Source: Mycoplasmatota bacterium (GTDB lineage: Bacteria; Bacillota_I; Bacilli_A; RF39; UBA660). Taken from it: DNA of 8,037 nucleotides. The notes under the pieces were generated by a model that had not been told where the DNA came from, searched no databases, and was given only the letters and a program-made list of their open reading frames with translations. The stretch is taken from contig JAAZDL010000022.1 in the NCBI GenBank assembly GCA_012512795.1, positions 1-8,037 on the forward strand, in the 5' to 3' direction. Shown here piece by piece: positions 5,179-8,037 of the stretch (position 1 is the stretch's first letter; every line of letters starts with the position of its first letter). Position numbers and translations under genes: made by a program.

Positions 5179-6777
5179 TTATACTACAACAAGTTTGTTT
5201 TTAAATGCTGTTGCTATAGATGATGCCATAAGTAGATCATAATTTTCTTGATTAACTAATATTTGTTCAATAGCATTTGAACCATTAACAATTGAAGTAT
5301 AACTAGTTAAAAAAGATAACAAAGCACTTCTCATATCTATTGTCTTAAGTTTTGCACATGTTTGAAAAGTATATGTAAGATTAGTAACGGAATTCATATT
5401 CCATCCACTTAAATTAATTTCCTCTAATAATGAAGTAGAGGCAAAAGAGTTTTGCATGTTAGTTATATTTGTTACATCCCAGTTATTTATAATTAAAGTT
5501 TTTAAGTTTTTAGCTGCATAAAACATTCCGTATATTGTTGTAACATTACTAGTATTAAAATGGCTTAAATCTAAAATTTCCATTCCAGTACCTGAAAATG
5601 AACTTGTCATAGTTGTAACGTTTGAAGTACTAAAATTACCCCATACTATTTCTTCTAAATTTGCTGTATTTAAAAATATACTACTCATATTAACTAAATT
5701 AGTAGTGGCTGAGGTATTGCTAAATTTTATTGTTTTAACACCTGAGTTTTTAAACATTTCAGTCATATTTTGTACTTTTGACATATCTAAATTTGAAAAA
5801 TCTATAAGTTCTAAGTTTGTTGTTCCATTAAACATAGATGCCATATTACTAGTTAGCCCAGTGTCAAAATTACTTAAATCCAATTCTTCCAACGATGAAC
5901 ATCCTCCAAAAAAACCATACATAGATGTTACTAAAGCCGTATTAAGATAAGTTAAATCAAATGTCTTTAAATTAACTAAATTTGAAAATAATGAAATAGA
6001 ACTCGAATTAGCAGAAACCCCACCATCTCCACCAATATAAAATTCATATAAACCATTACTATCAGTATCTTTATACCAAGCAATGACACTATTGTTTTTT
6101 TTATATGACACGTCAAAATATCCTATAGCATCCGCTGGAACTGTTTTATTATCAACAATAGCAATACTTTCAATTTCATTTCTAATAATTGGACCGTTTA
6201 AGAATTTAGTAGTAGCCCCTCCTGTTATACCAGCTATAAGCACAGGTGTATCTTTTGTATATTTAAAGTGTAGTTGACTACCTAAAGAAGTGTTTTGACC
6301 TACTCCAGAGCTATATTTGAATGTTAAATCAAAAGTTTTACTTGTTATTCCACTTATAGAATCTTTAAGTTTTATATTAGTTAAAGAATATTCTATATCA
6401 TTATTATTATAATTAAGTTTAACAATTGTATTAAGTAACATAGCTATACTAGAAAAATTAGTAACTGTTAACTGGTATGTTACTGTTGAATTTGCATTTG
6501 GAAGAGTTATTCCTGTTTTAAGAATATTATCAAATATATAACAAGGATAATCCTCTATTCCTCCGTTAGTAGAACTTTTATATACACAATTTGTAAATCT
6601 TATCTCAGTAAGTTCAGGATTTAATTGGGCAGTACCAGTGATATTTAATTCTTTATTAATAGCAGAATATCCTATAGTTATAAATAAAATTGAAAACATT
6701 AATAATATATAAATGGTTTTTATTTTAAAAGAAAAATTATGTTTAAAATTTTCAGAATATATATTTAATCTTTTCAT
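5179..6777 (-). CDS. Secreted BspA-like (DUF285) leucine-rich repeat surface protein with TasA-like N-terminus
   Basis: This 532-residue exported protein is a probable surface adhesin. Residues 20-39 are a signal segment ending GYSA, likely cut before INKELN. The mature start KELNITGTAQL, then IRFTN, mirrors the TasA-like neighbour. Residues about 50-175 look like a beta-sandwich and carry cysteines 64 and 79. Residues 200-265 are a linker typical of BspA-type proteins (IVDNKTVPADAIGYFDVSY, VIAWYKDTDSNGLYEFYIG). Residues about 269-505 hold nine DUF285 repeats of the form LxxLDLSNFDTSxVTxMxxMF, the last degenerate. The C-terminus simply ends LVVV with no anchor, LPXTG or second membrane segment, so retention at the surface may depend on the N-terminal domain polymerising with the TasA-like protein. 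The ATG follows the previous stop by 2 nt with no clear ribosome binding site, which suggests translational coupling. Adhesion is known for some BspA proteins and only inferred here. Confidence 0.9.
   Translation of the reverse strand: MKRLNIYSENFKHNFSFKIKTIYILLMFSILFITIGYSAINKELNITGTAQLNPELTEIRFTNCVYKSSTNGGIEDYPCYIFDNILKTGITLPNANSTVTYQLTVTNFSSIAMLLNTIVKLNYNNNDIEYSLTNIKLKDSISGITSKTFDLTFKYSSGVGQNTSLGSQLHFKYTKDTPVLIAGITGGATTKFLNGPIIRNEIESIAIVDNKTVPADAIGYFDVSYKKNNSVIAWYKDTDSNGLYEFYIGGDGGVSANSSSISLFSNLVNLKTFDLTYLNTALVTSMYGFFGGCSSLEELDLSNFDTGLTSNMASMFNGTTNLELIDFSNLDMSKVQNMTEMFKNSGVKTIKFSNTSATTNLVNMSSIFLNTANLEEIVWGNFSTSNVTTMTSSFSGTGMEILDLSHFNTSNVTTIYGMFYAAKNLKTLIINNWDVTNITNMQNSFASTSLLEEINLSGWNMNSVTNLTYTFQTCAKLKTIDMRSALLSFLTSYTSIVNGSNAIEQILVNQENYDLLMASSIATAFKNKLVVV
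5263..5973 (-). repeat. DUF285 leucine-rich repeat array in the surface protein
   Basis: About nine protein-level repeats of 22-29 residues start at residues 269, 296, 322, 347, 374, 399, 425, 451 and 477. Good examples are LEELDLSNFDTG, MEILDLSHFNTSNVTTIYG and LEEINLSGWNMNSVTNLTY. The fourth and ninth units depart from the consensus. The DNA copies have diverged in sequence. Confidence 0.85.
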
Positions 6778-6779
6778 AA

Positions 6780-7835
6780 TTATTTGTCCATGTTTTTAGA
6801 GTCAACAACATAAAAATAAGTATCTTTGTCATCTCTAACAATAAATTGGCTTCTTACTTCTTCATCATTTTCATAATGTAATATCGGTTGCTCTAATCTA
6901 TCAGATACATCAAGGAGTTCTTCAAAAGTCTTAACCATTATAAAATTAGTATCATCTGATTTTATTATGCTTGATTTTACTTCTACTATAACACGATCAT
7001 ACTCTCTTAATAGTTTATCAATCTTTTTTTGATAAACTGTCTTTCTTGATGATTCTTTAATAATAGTAATAATAATATTTAATACTACTATAAGAGAAAC
7101 CACAGAAAGGAAAATTGATAAGTTATAAAGAACAGAACCTATAATACTTTTAGTTTCAGTCTTTTTTACTATTTCATTATTTTTAATATCATTATTTATT
7201 ACTTTTATATTAAGTGTTTGCTCTGAAAGTGGTATAACTATATTTGTTTTACTATTATTAATTATTTTATCTTCAAATTCTTCATATTTGCCATCTATAT
7301 TGACAAATAAAGTTAATGTAATATTACTATCAGCAATAATATTATAATCAGTTTTGAAACTTCTAACAAGTGAGTTATATTTGCCATAATCTATTTTAAT
7401 ATTTTCTTTTATATTAAATTCATTATTTTTTTTATCTTTTATAATAATAGGAGTTAGTAATTTCTCTGTTTTCTCATATATTATATTTGACTCGTTACCT
7501 TTTTCAAAAACTTTAACATTAGCATTTATGTAATAATTATAATTATAATTAAAGTCATCATTAGTTTTAAAATTATAATTAAAAGTAACATCCATATAAT
7601 CTATAGCTGATGCAATATATTGCATACCTTTTGGTAAGAAATTTGTTTCATAATAATCATTTTCTTTTAGATAAACTAAGTAATCAACTTGGCTGTTTTC
7701 GTTATATGAGAAAAAAGCAACTTTTTTATTATTAGAGTATATATATAGGGAAATTAATAATATAATTAAAACTAAAAAAAGAAGTTTTAAATTATTAATA
7801 ATTTTTTTATTAGTTCTTTTTTTACTATTTTCCAA
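6780..7835 (-). CDS. DUF5305 family membrane protein
   Basis: This is a bitopic or two-pass membrane protein of about 351 residues, first gene of the operon. By numbering from the upstream ATG at 7844, a hydrophobic segment spans 19-37, and an extracytoplasmic beta-rich region runs about 40-235, starting SYNENSQVDYLVYLKENDYYETNFL and YIASAIDYMDVTFNYNF, a hallmark of DUF5305. A second membrane segment spans 236-262. A cytoplasmic tail of about 90 residues carries LLREYDRVIVEVKS and FEELLDVSDRLEQPILHYEND. DUF5305 genes commonly sit beside SipW-type signal peptidases and TasA-like genes, but their biochemical role is not established; a membrane scaffold or assembly factor is inferred. I prefer the TTG at 7835: AAAGGAG ends 9 nt before it, but 0 nt before the ATG at 7844, too close for initiation. 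The stop lies 2 nt before the next gene. Confidence 0.85.
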   Translation of the reverse strand: MENSKKRTNKKIINNLKLLFLVLIILLISLYIYSNNKKVAFFSYNENSQVDYLVYLKENDYYETNFLPKGMQYIASAIDYMDVTFNYNFKTNDDFNYNYNYYINANVKVFEKGNESNIIYEKTEKLLTPIIIKDKKNNEFNIKENIKIDYGKYNSLVRSFKTDYNIIADSNITLTLFVNIDGKYEEFEDKIINNSKTNIVIPLSEQTLNIKVINNDIKNNEIVKKTETKSIIGSVLYNLSIFLSVVSLIVVLNIIITIIKESSRKTVYQKKIDKLLREYDRVIVEVKSSIIKSDDTNFIMVKTFEELLDVSDRLEQPILHYENDEEVRSQFIVRDDKDTYFYVVDSKNMDK

Positions 7836-7844
7836 ATATAACAT

Positions 7845-7851
7845 CTCCTTT
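7845..7851 (-). promoter_or_regulatory. Ribosome binding site that decides the DUF5305 start
   Basis: AAAGGAG directly abuts the ATG at 7844 and lies 9 nt before an in-frame TTG at 7835. The second spacing is workable and the first is not. Confidence 0.6.
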
Positions 7852-7860
7852 ATTATATAT

Positions 7861-7889
7861 ATTTTAACAAATTATCTATGTTCTTACAA
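7861..7889 (-). promoter_or_regulatory. Promoter of the DUF5305-LRR-TasA-signal peptidase operon
   Basis: TTGTAA (7889-7884) and TAAAAT (7866-7861) are separated by 17 nt, with a TG one base before the -10. The start would be near 7854, a leader of only about 20 nt. It immediately follows the upstream terminator. Confidence 0.65.
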
Positions 7890-7895
7890 CTAATT

Positions 7896-7919
7896 AAAAA
7901 AAAGACACATAAAAGTGTC
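7896..7919 (-). terminator. Rho-independent terminator of the lepB gene
   Basis: On the minus strand GACAC (7919-7915), a 6-nt loop and GTGTC (7908-7904) are followed by eight T (7903-7896). It lies 3 nt after the stop of the upstream signal peptidase gene. Confidence 0.85.
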
Positions 7920-7922
7920 AAT

Positions 7923-8037
7923 TTATTTTATAATACCAATTTTATCAAAAGGATAAAATCTAAATCCTACTCTTCCAACTACATCAGATTCCATAAAATT
8001 TCCTAAGACTCTACTATCTTTTGATACATCTCTATTA
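7923..8037 (-). CDS. lepB: Bacterial-type signal peptidase I, C-terminal fragment at the window edge
   Basis: The last 37 codons of a gene entering from the right edge read NRDVSKDSRVLG, then ESDVVGRVGFRFYPFDKIG, then stop. This is the conserved box E (GDNRxxSxDSR, which places the catalytic-site serine and aspartate) and the following GRxxFRFxPxxxIG of Lep-type signal peptidase I. The enzyme is membrane-bound and cleaves signal peptides of Sec-exported proteins with a Ser-Lys dyad, which lies outside the window. It differs from the His-type enzyme at 3344-4480, so the cell holds both classes almost side by side. A terminator follows at once, so it is not co-transcribed with the DUF5305 operon except by read-through. 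Confidence 0.88.
   Translation of the reverse strand, partial: NRDVSKDSRVLGNFMESDVVGRVGFRFYPFDKIGIIK

Noticed and set aside
5161..5190. Possible terminator after the LRR gene (TAGTA/TACTA arms)
   Set aside because: Only about 5 bp with a loop of about 11 nt and no proper U-tract; too weak to call.
5705..6277. Two plus-strand frames of 81 and 64 codons (5705-5950 and 6083-6277)
   Set aside because: Both are antisense to the LRR surface protein, which has coherent repeats throughout.
7852..7857. Alternative -10 box TATAAT for the DUF5305 operon
   Set aside because: No acceptable -35 at the right spacing, and transcription would begin inside or past the ribosome binding site.

Overview
The window is very AT-rich, and every gene in it lies on the minus strand, so transcription runs from high to low coordinates. 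Consensus sigma-A promoters, AAAGGAGG-type ribosome binding sites, short U-tailed terminators, BspA/DUF285 leucine-rich repeats and a TasA/SipW-type cassette point to a low-GC Bacillota. An uncultured gut-type Bacilli, Erysipelotrichia or Clostridia lineage fits. Tryptophan is encoded by TGG where checked and the reading frames make sense with the standard code, so this is not a code-4 mollicute. The genus cannot be told from the sequence.

Right to left in transcription order: 7923-8037 is the last 37 codons of a bacterial-type (LepB) signal peptidase I, closed by a terminator. Then comes a four-gene surface/secretion operon (7835 down to 3344) with its own promoter: a DUF5305 membrane protein, a secreted protein with nine DUF285 repeats and a TasA-like N-terminus, a small TasA/camelysin-like secreted protein, and an ER/SipW-type signal peptidase with an unusual N-terminal half of about eight membrane segments. 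It ends in a strong hairpin terminator. The two exported proteins share the same SipW-type signal peptide and mature N-terminus. The simplest reading is that the last gene processes both, and that they assemble together as a fibre or adhesin at the cell surface, with the DUF5305 protein as a membrane partner. The TasA-like gene probably also has its own promoter.

Next, 3310-2822 holds a monocistronic DUF134 regulator with a glycine-rich DUF5320-like N-terminus. Its consensus promoter is bracketed by two copies of the palindrome TGACATATGTCA, which looks like an autoregulatory operator pair.

Finally, 2791-1 holds a MgtA-type Mg2+-transporting P-type ATPase, cut off by the left edge shortly before its C-terminus. 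Its promoter lies about 250 nt upstream of the start codon. The leader between them contains an untracked 26-codon ORF with a near-ideal ribosome binding site, followed by several hairpins, some of them mutually exclusive, and a small hairpin abutting the mgtA Shine-Dalgarno. This looks like a translation-coupled regulatory leader, analogous in layout to the enterobacterial mgtL-mgtA leader but with no visible sequence relation to it. It is the most novel-looking element in the window.
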